A DNA stretch of 64,000 bases. It comes from Oligoflexia bacterium. Lineage in GTDB: Bacteria > Bdellovibrionota > UBA1018. This document shows, one piece after another, positions 42,994-51,300 of the stretch. The stretch covers positions 124,001 to 188,000 of the forward strand of contig JAMPXJ010000002.1 in the NCBI GenBank assembly GCA_023701205.1, read 5' to 3'. Below the pieces are notes generated by a model, which had not been told where the DNA came from, searched no databases, and saw nothing but the letters and a program-made list of their open reading frames with translations. The translations under genes and the position numbers were made by a program. Every line of letters starts with the position of its first letter. The first letter of the stretch is position 1.

Positions 42994-44487
42994 CTAGTTC
43001 GAGTACCCGCGGACGAACTCCAGGACGCCGTCGCGAACCGCCGTCGCAAGCTGCACGAGGCGCTCGGAATAGCCGTGTGCCACGCCATCGATCTCGAGGG
43101 TCCGGGTGTACCGGCGCAGCGCGGAGAATTCGGCGGGATCGTTGTAGTACAGGCATTCGAGGTAGGAGGTCGCGGAACCCGTGATCCTGCGCTGCACGTT
43201 GAGATTGCGCGCGAAGACCCCCGGTCGGACCGGCAGGGAGTTGCCCATCCCGCTGGTTTCCAGAGGAATGCCCAGCTGGGAACGGATCTGACCGACGATC
43301 GTACCACTGAGCGAGACCGAAGCATTCCACGCATGTTCGTCGAGCAGGTGGCGAGCGAAATCGCGGCGCTGCGCGCGCGTGGCGAGCTCATCGGCGAAGA
43401 AGCCTCCCGCGACGTAAGCCTTGGTGCGGTTGTAGCCGCGGGGATTCACGCCCGTGGGATCCCCCGCCGGAGGCGCGGCATCCAGGTGCAGTACGAGCGT
43501 GAGATCCGGGGCGAAGTCGCGGATCGTCGCCGCGCGCGCCTCGAGATCCGCGCGTTGAAAGAAATAGCGCCAGCGTCGTGATTCGGAGAAAAGCGCCCGA
43601 AACTCCGGGCTCGAGGAAAACGCGTCAAAAAGGGCCGCTCCCGCCGGCGCTGCCGACAGCAGACGCCGGAACCAGTCACGAGGAACGGATTCCCGAAGCT
43701 CCTCGAGCGCCATCGGACGAAGATCGAAACTCTCGTAAGGGATCGGGCTCACGGGCGCGAGGCTCCGATGCGTGATCAGGACCTCCGCCCCGCGAGCCGT
43801 GAACTCCTGCTCCAACAGCCGCGCGAGCTGCAGGACCAGCAGGCCTTCGCTGAGGCGGTTGCCTTTGCGGTCGCGAACGAATTTCCCCGAGCGCTCATCC
43901 CAGGGTGCGCCGCCCATATGGCCCGGATCGAGCGCGATGCGCAGCCCGGCCAGGGGCTGTTCCGGCGCGTTCGAGAGCGAAGCCCTCCGGATCCTGAGAT
44001 GGAAATCCTTATCGAAGGGAACGGCGCCCTCAGGCGCGAGGCGCGCCAGGAAATCCGGTACCTCGCGGGAGTCCGCGTCCTGAAAAATCTCGAGCAGCTC
44101 CGGCGTGACACTCGAGTAAGAAGCGAACTTTCCGCCCAGGTCCAGGGACCGCGCGCGCGTTGCGAGACGCGAAGCCGTCTGGCTGCCCTGCAGGTCATCG
44201 AGCGAATCCTGCGGCTCAGGCTCCCGCGGCACGCCGAAGTGCTCGAGCACCGCCGCCGCGCGGGCGAAAGCCTCCCGGGGCGCGAGCATGGAAGAGTTCC
44301 GGAGCCGCCCTCGCGATTCCCAGAGCCGCGTCCCATAGCCTCGATGGCCTTGCTCCGGCTCCTCGACAGGCTCCGGCAGGCGCGGACCTTCGTCCGTGGC
44401 CCGGGCATCGGGCGCAGCCCCGAGGGACAGCAGGATCAGGACCAGAAAACCCGGAAAAAAGAGGTAAAACAGCCTGAAATACGCCAT
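42994..44487 (-). CDS. N-acetylmuramoyl-L-alanine amidase (Amidase_3) with insertion
   Basis: 497 residues. An N-terminal hydrophobic signal (about 8-30) exports it. The Amidase_3 domain starts at about 183 with IALDPGHMGG, continues with a Glu in LSEGLLVLQLA and ITHRSL, then HLDAAPPAGDPTG (third zinc His) and ends with the catalytic Glu region SYLECLYYNDP. Between ITHR and the last His is an insertion of about 95 residues, larger than in standard AmiC. It would cleave the amide between MurNAc and the peptide stem in the periplasm. The N-terminal 150 residues match no known wall-binding domain. Confidence 0.85.
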   Translation of the reverse strand: MAYFRLFYLFFPGFLVLILLSLGAAPDARATDEGPRLPEPVEEPEQGHRGYGTRLWESRGRLRNSSMLAPREAFARAAAVLEHFGVPREPEPQDSLDDLQGSQTASRLATRARSLDLGGKFASYSSVTPELLEIFQDADSREVPDFLARLAPEGAVPFDKDFHLRIRRASLSNAPEQPLAGLRIALDPGHMGGAPWDERSGKFVRDRKGNRLSEGLLVLQLARLLEQEFTARGAEVLITHRSLAPVSPIPYESFDLRPMALEELRESVPRDWFRRLLSAAPAGAALFDAFSSSPEFRALFSESRRWRYFFQRADLEARAATIRDFAPDLTLVLHLDAAPPAGDPTGVNPRGYNRTKAYVAGGFFADELATRAQRRDFARHLLDEHAWNASVSLSGTIVGQIRSQLGIPLETSGMGNSLPVRPGVFARNLNVQRRITGSATSYLECLYYNDPAEFSALRRYTRTLEIDGVAHGYSERLVQLATAVRDGVLEFVRGYSN

Positions 44488-44503
44488 GCGGGAGTCGTTC
44501 TAC

Positions 44504-45679
44504 TCAGAAGAGGTACTGCAAGGCAAGGCTGAAACGGCCTTTCACGTCCATGACAGGGTAAGCCCGCCAGCCTCGGGCCTGCTTCCGGTCGGAATCCCTG
44601 CCATTGCGGTGATTCGAGCTGATCCACTTGCCGATGCCGTAGCCGATGGCGGCTCCCATGAAAACGTCGGATGCCCAGTGCTGGTCATCGTTCACCCTCG
44701 AAAGCGCCGTGAGCGTGGCGACGCCATAGGCCAGCGGCGTGACCCAGCCGTATCCCTCGCGTTCTCCGATCTCGGACGAAAGCACCGCGGCGACCGCGAA
44801 TGCGGCTCCGGAATGTCCCGAGGGGAAGGAAGCATGGCGCTCCTCAAAAGGGCCCGGACCCTCGAAGCCATCGTGGGAGGAGCCCGTGTAAGGCCGTTGT
44901 CGGCCCGCGAGCATTTTCACGCCCCCCAGGAAAAGGGTCGTCAAAGCCGCGCTCTCGAGACCCAAAAGCGCGCCGCGGACGAGCGCGGGTTCGTTCTTGA
45001 GCTTGCCGGCGACGTACATGAGGCCCAGGCCCGGAAGAATCAGCTCCCGGCCGAAGGGCTCGGCCACCTTGGCGACCGCGTTGGTGGCATCATTTCGCCG
45101 TGACTGCATATAATCCCGGATCGCGTCATCACTGGCATACAGTCCCCCGGTGACGGCGAGAATCACCGTGGCGCGAATCCAATCCGAGCTGTTCCAGGAA
45201 AAAGGCGAGGCCACGATCCCGTAGGCGTCGCGGATGTAACCGGTGAGATATCGCCGATCGAGATCCAGCTCGTCCTCGCGAGTGGCTTTGCGGACCTCCT
45301 CGCGCAGAAAGTCGGGATCATGGGCGAGCCGGAAGGCGGCCTGCCGCTGCTCCTCCTCGAGCGCGGCCCGCGCGTGCTCGGCGACGGCGGAGCTTTCATT
45401 TTCCTTGATGAAGATGATCGAAAACTGCGTGCCCGGCTTGCTTCCCGGGGTACAGGTCTGAGCGAGCATCGCCGTGCGCGTCTCTGGGGGCACCGAGAGG
45501 CTTCGCTCCTGCAGGAGTTCGGCGATACGTCGGCACCCACCGGGCTCGGCCGGGCTGATCGAAATCACGTGGGATTCCGTTGTCGTCGGCGTTTCCGCGG
45601 GCGCCGCTTCGCCCAGCAGTGGAAGTGCCGCCAGAACCGAGATCGCCAATATGCCGAAGTGTGAATTTCCGAAACCCAT
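44504..45679 (-). CDS. PAP2-family phosphatase with periplasmic N-terminal region
   Basis: 391 residues from ATG at 45679, chosen because the sigma-70-like promoter would exclude the earlier ATG at 45691. A signal-like leader is followed by a soluble region of about 130 residues with three cysteines. The C-terminal PAP2 part holds the phosphatase tripartite motif: KMLAGRQRPY, FPSGHSGAAFAVA and SRVNDDQHWASDVFMGA. Membrane helices surround these motifs. Likely substrates are lipid phosphates such as undecaprenyl pyrophosphate. It is upstream of the amidase gene on the same strand with 16 bases between, so both may act in wall turnover. Confidence 0.85.
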   Translation of the reverse strand: MGFGNSHFGILAISVLAALPLLGEAAPAETPTTTESHVISISPAEPGGCRRIAELLQERSLSVPPETRTAMLAQTCTPGSKPGTQFSIIFIKENESSAVAEHARAALEEEQRQAAFRLAHDPDFLREEVRKATREDELDLDRRYLTGYIRDAYGIVASPFSWNSSDWIRATVILAVTGGLYASDDAIRDYMQSRRNDATNAVAKVAEPFGRELILPGLGLMYVAGKLKNEPALVRGALLGLESAALTTLFLGGVKMLAGRQRPYTGSSHDGFEGPGPFEERHASFPSGHSGAAFAVAAVLSSEIGEREGYGWVTPLAYGVATLTALSRVNDDQHWASDVFMGAAIGYGIGKWISSNHRNGRDSDRKQARGWRAYPVMDVKGRFSLALQYLF

Positions 45680-45689
45680 ATCGCAGCGC

Positions 45690-45718
45690 AATATAACCTG
45701 AGGAGCCGTTCAGGTCAA
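45690..45718 (-). promoter_or_regulatory. Sigma-70-like promoter of the PAP2 gene
   Basis: On the minus strand TTGACC, 17 bases, TATATT. The predicted start near 45683 lies only a few bases before the ATG at 45679, so the mRNA would be almost leaderless. Confidence 0.65.
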
Positions 45719-45752
45719 ATTAATTGATCATTCTGGTATGGTATAATTAGAT

Positions 45753-45905
45753 TTAATTCCGAGTGCTTATGCCGCGATCCGGAATCCACCCCTGGGTCCA
45801 TGCCATCCAAGCCATCAAAAGGAGAAAGCCGAAAAGAAGCATCGTGAAAAAGACGTAGAGGAAATACGGGTGCCGCCAGAAAGGGTCTTCGGGATTTTGC
45901 GCCAT
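45753..45905 (-). CDS. Small single-helix membrane protein (50 residues)
   Basis: A 50-codon frame on the minus strand starts MAQNPEDPFWRHPYFLYVFF and has one long hydrophobic helix (about 14-36, with WMAW), then a short polar tail. AGGA lies close to the ATG. Its composition is like small respiratory or transporter subunits. It lies between the PAP2 gene and the DUF423 gene. The coding potential rests on the strong helix and near-normal codon use. Confidence 0.5.
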   Translation of the reverse strand: MAQNPEDPFWRHPYFLYVFFTMLLFGFLLLMAWMAWTQGWIPDRGISTRN

Positions 45906-45969
45906 TTTCCTGCTTTACGGGATCACTGGCGTCATCGCAAGCGATGGGTTATCGACAGGTCGACTTTCT

Positions 45970-46353
45970 ATGAGACACCTCTGGATCATCATCGGAGCCT
46001 TGGCCGGATTCCTGGGAGTCGCGATGGGCGCCTTCGGCGCGCACGCGCTTGCTCCCGCGCTCGACCCGCGCGCGACGGCCATCTATCAGACGGCCGCGCA
46101 GTACCAGATGTACCATGCCCTGACGCTGGTCGCGGTCGGAGGTCTTGCCGGGCGCCTTTCGCATCGGCGCGCGGGGAGCGTGAAATTCGCCGGCTGGGCG
46201 TTCACGGCCGGAATCGTGCTTTTCTCGGGAAGTCTCTACGCTCTGGCTTTGACCGGAATACGCGCGTTCGGAGCCATCACGCCTTTCGGAGGCCTGGCTT
46301 TCCTCGCCGGCTGGCTCGCCCTGGCCCGTGCCGCCTTCGGGAGGTCCTCATGA
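45970..46353 (+). CDS. DUF423 (YgdD-like) membrane protein
   Basis: 127 residues, usual family length, with four membrane helices and the DUF423 signature: GAFGAHAL near the N terminus, YQTAAQYQMYHALTL, GWAFTAGIVLFSGSLYALA and ITPFGGLAFLAGW. Function is unknown; homologues are widespread inner-membrane proteins. Its stop overlaps the next start (ATGA), so translation is coupled to a transglutaminase-like protein and then a radical SAM enzyme. Confidence 0.92.
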   Translation: MRHLWIIIGALAGFLGVAMGAFGAHALAPALDPRATAIYQTAAQYQMYHALTLVAVGGLAGRLSHRRAGSVKFAGWAFTAGIVLFSGSLYALALTGIRAFGAITPFGGLAFLAGWLALARAAFGRSS

Positions 46354-46991
46354 GCACGCCGCTGCCGATCATCGCGAATATCTCGAGGATCGTGAGCTCC
46401 GTCGTCGACCGCATCACGGGGGACCGTTCCGACTACCCGCTCCTGGTGGCGGCGGCCGCGGTGCATGCGCTGCGGAACTTCGGCATCAAGTCCCAGCTCA
46501 TGTATGGACAGGCAGCGTGGATCGAGGTGCTCGAGGACCATTCGGTGGTCTGGGCGGGCTGCTGGGGCAAGAACCTGCATTTCTGGGCCGCCACCGAACA
46601 TGGCGAAGTGGTCGACCTCAACACGAGCGTCGCGCATCGCAAGCGCGCGCACGACCGGCCCGAGCTCAAGGCGCTGTACTCCCCGCCGATGCTGTGGTCG
46701 GCCGAGGTGCCGCGCTTTTACCGGTACGTACCCGAGGGCGTGGCCGAGATCGAGCTCTCCGAGGAGCGCGACCGCAAGTGGTTCGATCTGGTCCTGCGCG
46801 AAATCGACGAAAAGTGCCAGCCGGCGCTCGTTCCTGCCGCCACGAGCGGCGCGGAAAGCGAGCCGGACCCGGGCTTCCCGAACGAGGCGATCCTTTGCCC
46901 GGGCCGCAAGCTGCTGGATGACTCGCGCGACAGCTTCCGGCATTTCGACCGCGCGCTTTCGGTCCGCGGCATTCCCCAGCCGCCCCTATGA
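46350..46991 (+). CDS. Transglutaminase-fold-like protein without an evident Cys nucleophile
   Basis: 213 residues from ATG at 46350. Residues 27-100 follow a transglutaminase-like order: a helix before GIKSQLMYGQAAWIEVL, then HFWAATEHGEVVDLN, where the family has catalytic His and Asp (H.W....vDl). The usual Cys at the N-terminal helix is replaced (YPLLVAAAAVHALRNFGI), so it may be inactive or use another Cys (AGCWGK). No signal peptide. The start and stop are each coupled by 4-base overlaps to DUF423 and the radical SAM gene. The fold call is tentative. Confidence 0.5.
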   Translation: MSTPLPIIANISRIVSSVVDRITGDRSDYPLLVAAAAVHALRNFGIKSQLMYGQAAWIEVLEDHSVVWAGCWGKNLHFWAATEHGEVVDLNTSVAHRKRAHDRPELKALYSPPMLWSAEVPRFYRYVPEGVAEIELSEERDRKWFDLVLREIDEKCQPALVPAATSGAESEPDPGFPNEAILCPGRKLLDDSRDSFRHFDRALSVRGIPQPPL

Positions 46992-47887
46992 GCACGCCGG
47001 CTCCGGAGAAGCGCTTTCACCGCATCAATATCGAGATCAGCGACGTCTGCAACCTCAAGTGCAGCTTCTGCCCCGAAGCCGCGCGCCCCCAGGACTCGCC
47101 CAGGGTTTTCATGCAACCGGGCCTGTTCCGCAAGATCGCCGCCCAGGCTTCCGCGCTCGCCGGAGAGGTCTGCTTCCACCTGATGGGCGAGCCGCTGGCC
47201 CACCCCGGCTTCCCGGAGCTCGTCGAGGAGTGCCAGGGACTCGGGGTACCGATCCTGCTCGTCACCAACGGCACCCTCTTGCGCGAGAAGACGGCCGAGA
47301 TCCTCCTGCGGTCCGCCATCCGGCAGGTCAACTTCTCACTCCACAGCTTTCCCGATAATTTCCCGGAGCGCGATCCCTCGACCTATCTCGAGCGGATTTT
47401 CGCGTTCACGGAGGCGGCCTTCGAGCGCCGGCCGGACCTCTACATCAACTTCCGGCTCTGGAATCTCCAGGCGCCCCGCGGGGCGGGCGCGCGAAATCGC
47501 GAGATTCTCCAGCGCATAGAAGAGCGCTTCGGGACGCGCGCCAACCCGAACGCGGACGTGCGCATCCACAAGAGCCTCCGGCTCAAGAACCGCCTCTACC
47601 TGCACCAGGATACCGAGTTCGTCTGGCCGAGCCTGGACGCGCCCGTCGTGGGCGAGCGCGGGACCTGCCAGGCGCTCACCTCGCATTTCGGAATCCTAGC
47701 GGACGGCACCGTCGTGCCCTGCTGCCTGGACAAGGACGGCGCCATCCCGCTCGGGAACGCCGGCGAACGGCCGCTGCTCGAGATCCTGGAAGGTGCGCGC
47801 GCGAGGAAAATCCTCCAAGGCTTCCGCGAGGGCCGGCTCACCGAGGAGCTTTGCCGGCGCTGCCGCTACATCGAGCGCTTTCGCTGA
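46988..47887 (+). CDS. Radical SAM enzyme with SPASM-like C terminus
   Basis: 299 residues. The radical SAM cluster motif CNLKCSFC lies near residue 18, with HLMGEPLAHP as the GGE-like motif and VTNGTLL after it. The C terminus carries Cys ligands for auxiliary clusters (RGTCQALTSHFGILADGTVV, PCCLDKDGAI and ELCRRCRYI). SPASM enzymes modify peptides or proteins or act as sactisynthases or carbohydrate dehydrogenases. No precursor peptide is obvious. It is coupled to the upstream transglutaminase-like gene by ATGA and converges with the thioesterase gene over 22 bases. Confidence 0.85.
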   Translation: MSTPAPEKRFHRINIEISDVCNLKCSFCPEAARPQDSPRVFMQPGLFRKIAAQASALAGEVCFHLMGEPLAHPGFPELVEECQGLGVPILLVTNGTLLREKTAEILLRSAIRQVNFSLHSFPDNFPERDPSTYLERIFAFTEAAFERRPDLYINFRLWNLQAPRGAGARNREILQRIEERFGTRANPNADVRIHKSLRLKNRLYLHQDTEFVWPSLDAPVVGERGTCQALTSHFGILADGTVVPCCLDKDGAIPLGNAGERPLLEILEGARARKILQGFREGRLTEELCRRCRYIERFR

Positions 47888-48336
47888 TTTTCCGCGGCCA
47901 CCACGTAAAAGGTGCCCGTCGCCATGGATACCGGCTCCGGCTCCTCGTTGCGGTAGACGAGGCCATGGACGACGCAAAGCTTTTTTCCGCGGAAAACGAC
48001 GCGCGTCTCCGCTCGCAGGCGGTCTCCGAGGAAAAGCGGTTTCAGGTAATTGACCTTGAGCTCGACGGTCGAGGCGTAATCCCGCGGGCCCATCGTCGAG
48101 AAGACCGCGGCGCCGCACGCCGCGTCGAGGAACGCCGAGACCACTCCCCCGTGTACCCGTCCCGCGAGCGAAAGATGGGCCTTGCGGATCCGAAGCTCGG
48201 TCATGGCAAGGAGCTTCTCGCGATCGACGCTCGCGACTCGATAACCCAATGCCCGGCCGAACTCGTCGGGGCGCTGATAGTTCTCGAAGACCAGGCCGAG
48301 CGCGCTTTTCTTCGGACGAACGCCCTTCTTTTTCAT
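47866..48336 (-). CDS. PaaI-type hotdog thioesterase
   Basis: 156 residues forming one hotdog domain. The active-site region HGGVVSAFLDAACG follows LAGRVHGG, and ASTVELKVNYLKPLFLGDRLRAE is the typical beta-strand core. It hydrolyses acyl-CoA or aryl-CoA esters in the cytosol. Its start overlaps the ampG stop by four bases, so it is translated after AmpG. The functional link with muropeptide uptake is not evident and may only be operonic. Confidence 0.85.
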   Translation of the reverse strand: MKKKGVRPKKSALGLVFENYQRPDEFGRALGYRVASVDREKLLAMTELRIRKAHLSLAGRVHGGVVSAFLDAACGAAVFSTMGPRDYASTVELKVNYLKPLFLGDRLRAETRVVFRGKKLCVVHGLVYRNEEPEPVSMATGTFYVVAAENQRKRSM

Positions 48337-49586
48337 GACGAGCTCCCGGCAGGCAGCGGCTCGCCGCGGGCCTCGGTGGTCCAGCGCGAATAGCGCGTCA
48401 AAAGCAGCAGGCCGGGAATCGCGACCAGGATCGAAGCCAGGTAGTACAGCTCCCAGCCCCAGGCTTTGGCCATGTACCCGGTCATCGCCGAGCCGATCAC
48501 GCGCGTGATCGCCATGAGGCTCGTCAGCAGGGCGAACTGCGTGGCGGCGTAACGCTTATCGCAGATACTCATCATGAAGGCCGAGAAGGCGGCGGTTCCC
48601 ATGCCGCTGCAGATATTCTCGATCGCGATGGAGGTCACCATCATCGGATAGTTGTGGCCGAGCCGGGCCAGCATCATGAAGGAAAAGCCCGCCAGCCCCT
48701 GCGCCAGGCCGAAGACCCAGAGCGAGCGCTGCATCCCGAGCTTCACCATCATGCCGCCGCCGAAAAGCGTGCCAACGATCGTCGCCACGAGGCCGAAGCC
48801 CTTGGTCACCGTGCCGATATCAGTCTTCGAGAATCCGATATCCATCATGAACGGCGTCATGAGCGCCTGCGCGACGACCACGTCGAGCTTGTAGAGAATG
48901 ATGAAAGCCAGGATCTCGAGCGCGCCGTTGCGCTTGAAGAACTCGACGAAAGGGAGGATCACCGCGTCGCCCACCGATTTGGGAGCCTTGGCCGGTACCT
49001 TCGGCTCCGGCGCGAAGATCGAGGTCAACACTCCCACGGCCATGGTCGCGGCCATGACGAGATACACCTGCTTCCATGGCATGTGATCCGCGAGGATCAG
49101 CGCCACCGCGCCCGAGACCAGCATCGCGATGCGGTAACCCATGATGTAGAGCGCCGCGCCGGGACCCGTCTCCTCCTTCTCCAGCACCTCGGTCCGGTAT
49201 GCGTCGACCACGATGTCCTGGCTGGAGCTGAAGAACGCCACGCCCACGCAAATCGCCGCGGTCAGCGCCGGAAAGCGCGCCGGGTCCGAGAACGCGAGCA
49301 GGATCACCCCGAGCAGGACGCCCAGCTGGCTCAGGAGCATCCAGCCGCGCCGCCTGCCCAGAAACGGCGGAACGAAGCGATCCATCAGCGGAGCCCAGAG
49401 AAACTTGAGCGTGTACGGAAGTCCTACGAGCGAGAAGAGCCCGATGAGGGTGAGATCGACGTTCTCGGTTTTCATCCAGGCCTGGAGCGTCGCGCCCGTG
49501 AGAGCCAAGGGAATCCCCGAAGAGAACCCCAGGAGCAGAACCGCCGCTGTCCGCCGATTACCGAATGCCGAGAGAATCGTCGCCAT
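48333..49586 (-). CDS. ampG: AmpG-like muropeptide permease
   Basis: 417 residues, about 12 membrane helices. The start ATG at 49586 opens with the AmpG signature GFSSGIPLALTGATLQAWM. Other family features are GLPYTLKFLWAPLMDR, AFFSSSQDIVVDAYRTE and CDKRYAATQFALLTSL in the second half. AmpG imports anhydro-muropeptides across the inner membrane for recycling. No signal of beta-lactamase regulation is nearby. It is followed by the thioesterase gene. The window also holds an amidase and an M14 peptidase, which fits active wall recycling. Confidence 0.9.
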   Translation of the reverse strand: MATILSAFGNRRTAAVLLLGFSSGIPLALTGATLQAWMKTENVDLTLIGLFSLVGLPYTLKFLWAPLMDRFVPPFLGRRRGWMLLSQLGVLLGVILLAFSDPARFPALTAAICVGVAFFSSSQDIVVDAYRTEVLEKEETGPGAALYIMGYRIAMLVSGAVALILADHMPWKQVYLVMAATMAVGVLTSIFAPEPKVPAKAPKSVGDAVILPFVEFFKRNGALEILAFIILYKLDVVVAQALMTPFMMDIGFSKTDIGTVTKGFGLVATIVGTLFGGGMMVKLGMQRSLWVFGLAQGLAGFSFMMLARLGHNYPMMVTSIAIENICSGMGTAAFSAFMMSICDKRYAATQFALLTSLMAITRVIGSAMTGYMAKAWGWELYYLASILVAIPGLLLLTRYSRWTTEARGEPLPAGSSS

Positions 49587-49694
49587 GAGGCAAGAGTAGC
49601 ATAGCCCCATGAGACGCGACATCATCGAACGCCGCGGCGACACGGAGGGCCATTGCTCTTTGCGGTTTTCCGGGAGTTCAGATAAGTAGTTTTC

Positions 49695-51278
49695 ATGGAA
49701 ATCCAAAGAGCCCCGTTCTCCCCCGAGCTGAAAGGCCTCCGCCAAACCCTCAGGCAGGAGCTCCTCCCGATCCTGCAGGCGCAGCCGGACTGGTACGCGT
49801 CGATCTTCTTCGAGCGCAAGGCCAGCAAAACTTACTCGGCGAACCTCAAGCAGACCCAGGTCACCGATCAGGTGATCCAGGGCGCGGTACTTCGGATTTA
49901 CGACGGCACCACGCTTTTCGAGCAGGCTACCGACGAGCTTGACCCCGGGGCGCTGAAATCGTTCGCGCTGGAGTTCGCCCGGCGCGTGAAGGAGACCGCC
50001 CCGCCCGCCGGCGCGACCCGGCGGCCGTACCAGGCCTTGAACTGGTCGCAGCGGGTCGCCGCGGCGAAGCTCGATCCCGAGCTCCTGATACAGATACCCT
50101 CGGGCACTCGTGCCGATACGCAGGTCCATTTCGGGATCCGCTTCCGGCACGATCCGAGACTTCTGGGCGCCTCCGAGGCGCTCGAGCGGCTCAAGGGGCT
50201 GCTGGGCCGGATCAAGGCCAAGGCGAGCGAGATCGGTTTCCCGCAGGAAGACCTCACCTTCATCACCGCCCGGCAGACCTTCGTCGACGAGCAGTCGATT
50301 TTCATCGATCGCGAGACGGACATGTCGCAAACGCTCTACCGCGTCGCCCTCACCTTGATCACGATGTCTGGCTCGGACCGAACCTTCGCGCGTCTGGGCG
50401 GACTGGGTGGTCTCGAGACCCTCGAGGTGAAGGAGTCGGATATCGAAACCCTGCTTCGCGACCTCAAAGGCCTCAAGAAGGCGGAGCGGCTCGTGCCCGG
50501 AAAGTACCCGGTCATCTTCGGCCCGGTGCCCACGGGGGTGCTCGCCCACGAAGCCTTCGGCCATTCGCAGGAAGGCGACACCTGCGCCCGCGGGAGAAGC
50601 AAGGCCTGGGAGCTTCACCAAAGCGGCGAGAAGGTCGGAAACGAGCACGCGACGATCCTCAACAACCCGGCGATCTATGAGATGGCCGGGGAACCTTACG
50701 CCGCCTGGGGCAGCTACTTCTTCGATGAGGAAGGTTGGCTCGCGCATGAGCAGGTGCTCCTGGAACGGGGCGTGCTCAAGACTCCGATGACCAATCTCAC
50801 CTCGGCGATCCGGCTCGGCGTCCCGCGCACGGCCAACGGCAAGCGCGAGAACTGGTCGACCGGCGTCTACACGCGCCAGACCAACACTTATTTCAGCCCC
50901 GGCGATCAGACGCTCGCGCAGCTGCTCGCGCGAATGAAGGACGGCTTCATCGCGCTCCATCCGGCCGGAGGAATGGAGGACCCCAAAGGGATGGGTATCC
51001 AGGTCGGCCTCTCCTTCCTCGAGGAGGTCCGGAACGGAAAACCCACGGGCCGTCTCTTCAAGGGTCCCGCGGGTGGCGACATCCAGCTCACCGGCTATAC
51101 CCCGGACGTGCTCAACTCCATCGTCGCGAAATCCAAGATCGACGCCGACACGGACGCGCCGGATCGCTCGCGCCACCCCTTCAACGACGCGGGCGGGTGC
51201 GGCAAGTATCACAAGGAATTCGTTTTCGCCGGTTGCGGAGGCCCTTACCTGCTCCTCGACCAGGTCATCTTGGGCTGA
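49695..51278 (+). CDS. tldD: TldD-like metalloprotease subunit
   Basis: 527 residues, slightly longer than E. coli TldD (481). The zinc motif HEAFGHSQEGD, the HExxxH of the TldD/PmbA family, lies near residue 284, and a GCGK.. Cys-rich region is near the C terminus. With TldE it makes a cylindrical heterodimeric protease that trims unfolded peptides such as antitoxins or leader peptides of microcins. The gene is followed by tldE after 22 bases, the usual arrangement. Confidence 0.9.
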   Translation: MEIQRAPFSPELKGLRQTLRQELLPILQAQPDWYASIFFERKASKTYSANLKQTQVTDQVIQGAVLRIYDGTTLFEQATDELDPGALKSFALEFARRVKETAPPAGATRRPYQALNWSQRVAAAKLDPELLIQIPSGTRADTQVHFGIRFRHDPRLLGASEALERLKGLLGRIKAKASEIGFPQEDLTFITARQTFVDEQSIFIDRETDMSQTLYRVALTLITMSGSDRTFARLGGLGGLETLEVKESDIETLLRDLKGLKKAERLVPGKYPVIFGPVPTGVLAHEAFGHSQEGDTCARGRSKAWELHQSGEKVGNEHATILNNPAIYEMAGEPYAAWGSYFFDEEGWLAHEQVLLERGVLKTPMTNLTSAIRLGVPRTANGKRENWSTGVYTRQTNTYFSPGDQTLAQLLARMKDGFIALHPAGGMEDPKGMGIQVGLSFLEEVRNGKPTGRLFKGPAGGDIQLTGYTPDVLNSIVAKSKIDADTDAPDRSRHPFNDAGGCGKYHKEFVFAGCGGPYLLLDQVILG

Positions 51279-51300
51279 TCAGAGTGAACGGAGCGCACAC

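Noticed and set aside
45970..47887. A RiPP biosynthesis cluster
   Set aside because: A radical SAM/SPASM enzyme is present, but no precursor peptide, transporter or protease dedicated to it is visible, so only a weak hint is kept.
48333..51212. A 959-codon minus-strand frame over tldD and ampG
   Set aside because: Only the last 417 codons (AmpG) are real; the upstream part is antisense to tldD, whose HExxxH protein is clearly coded on the plus strand.
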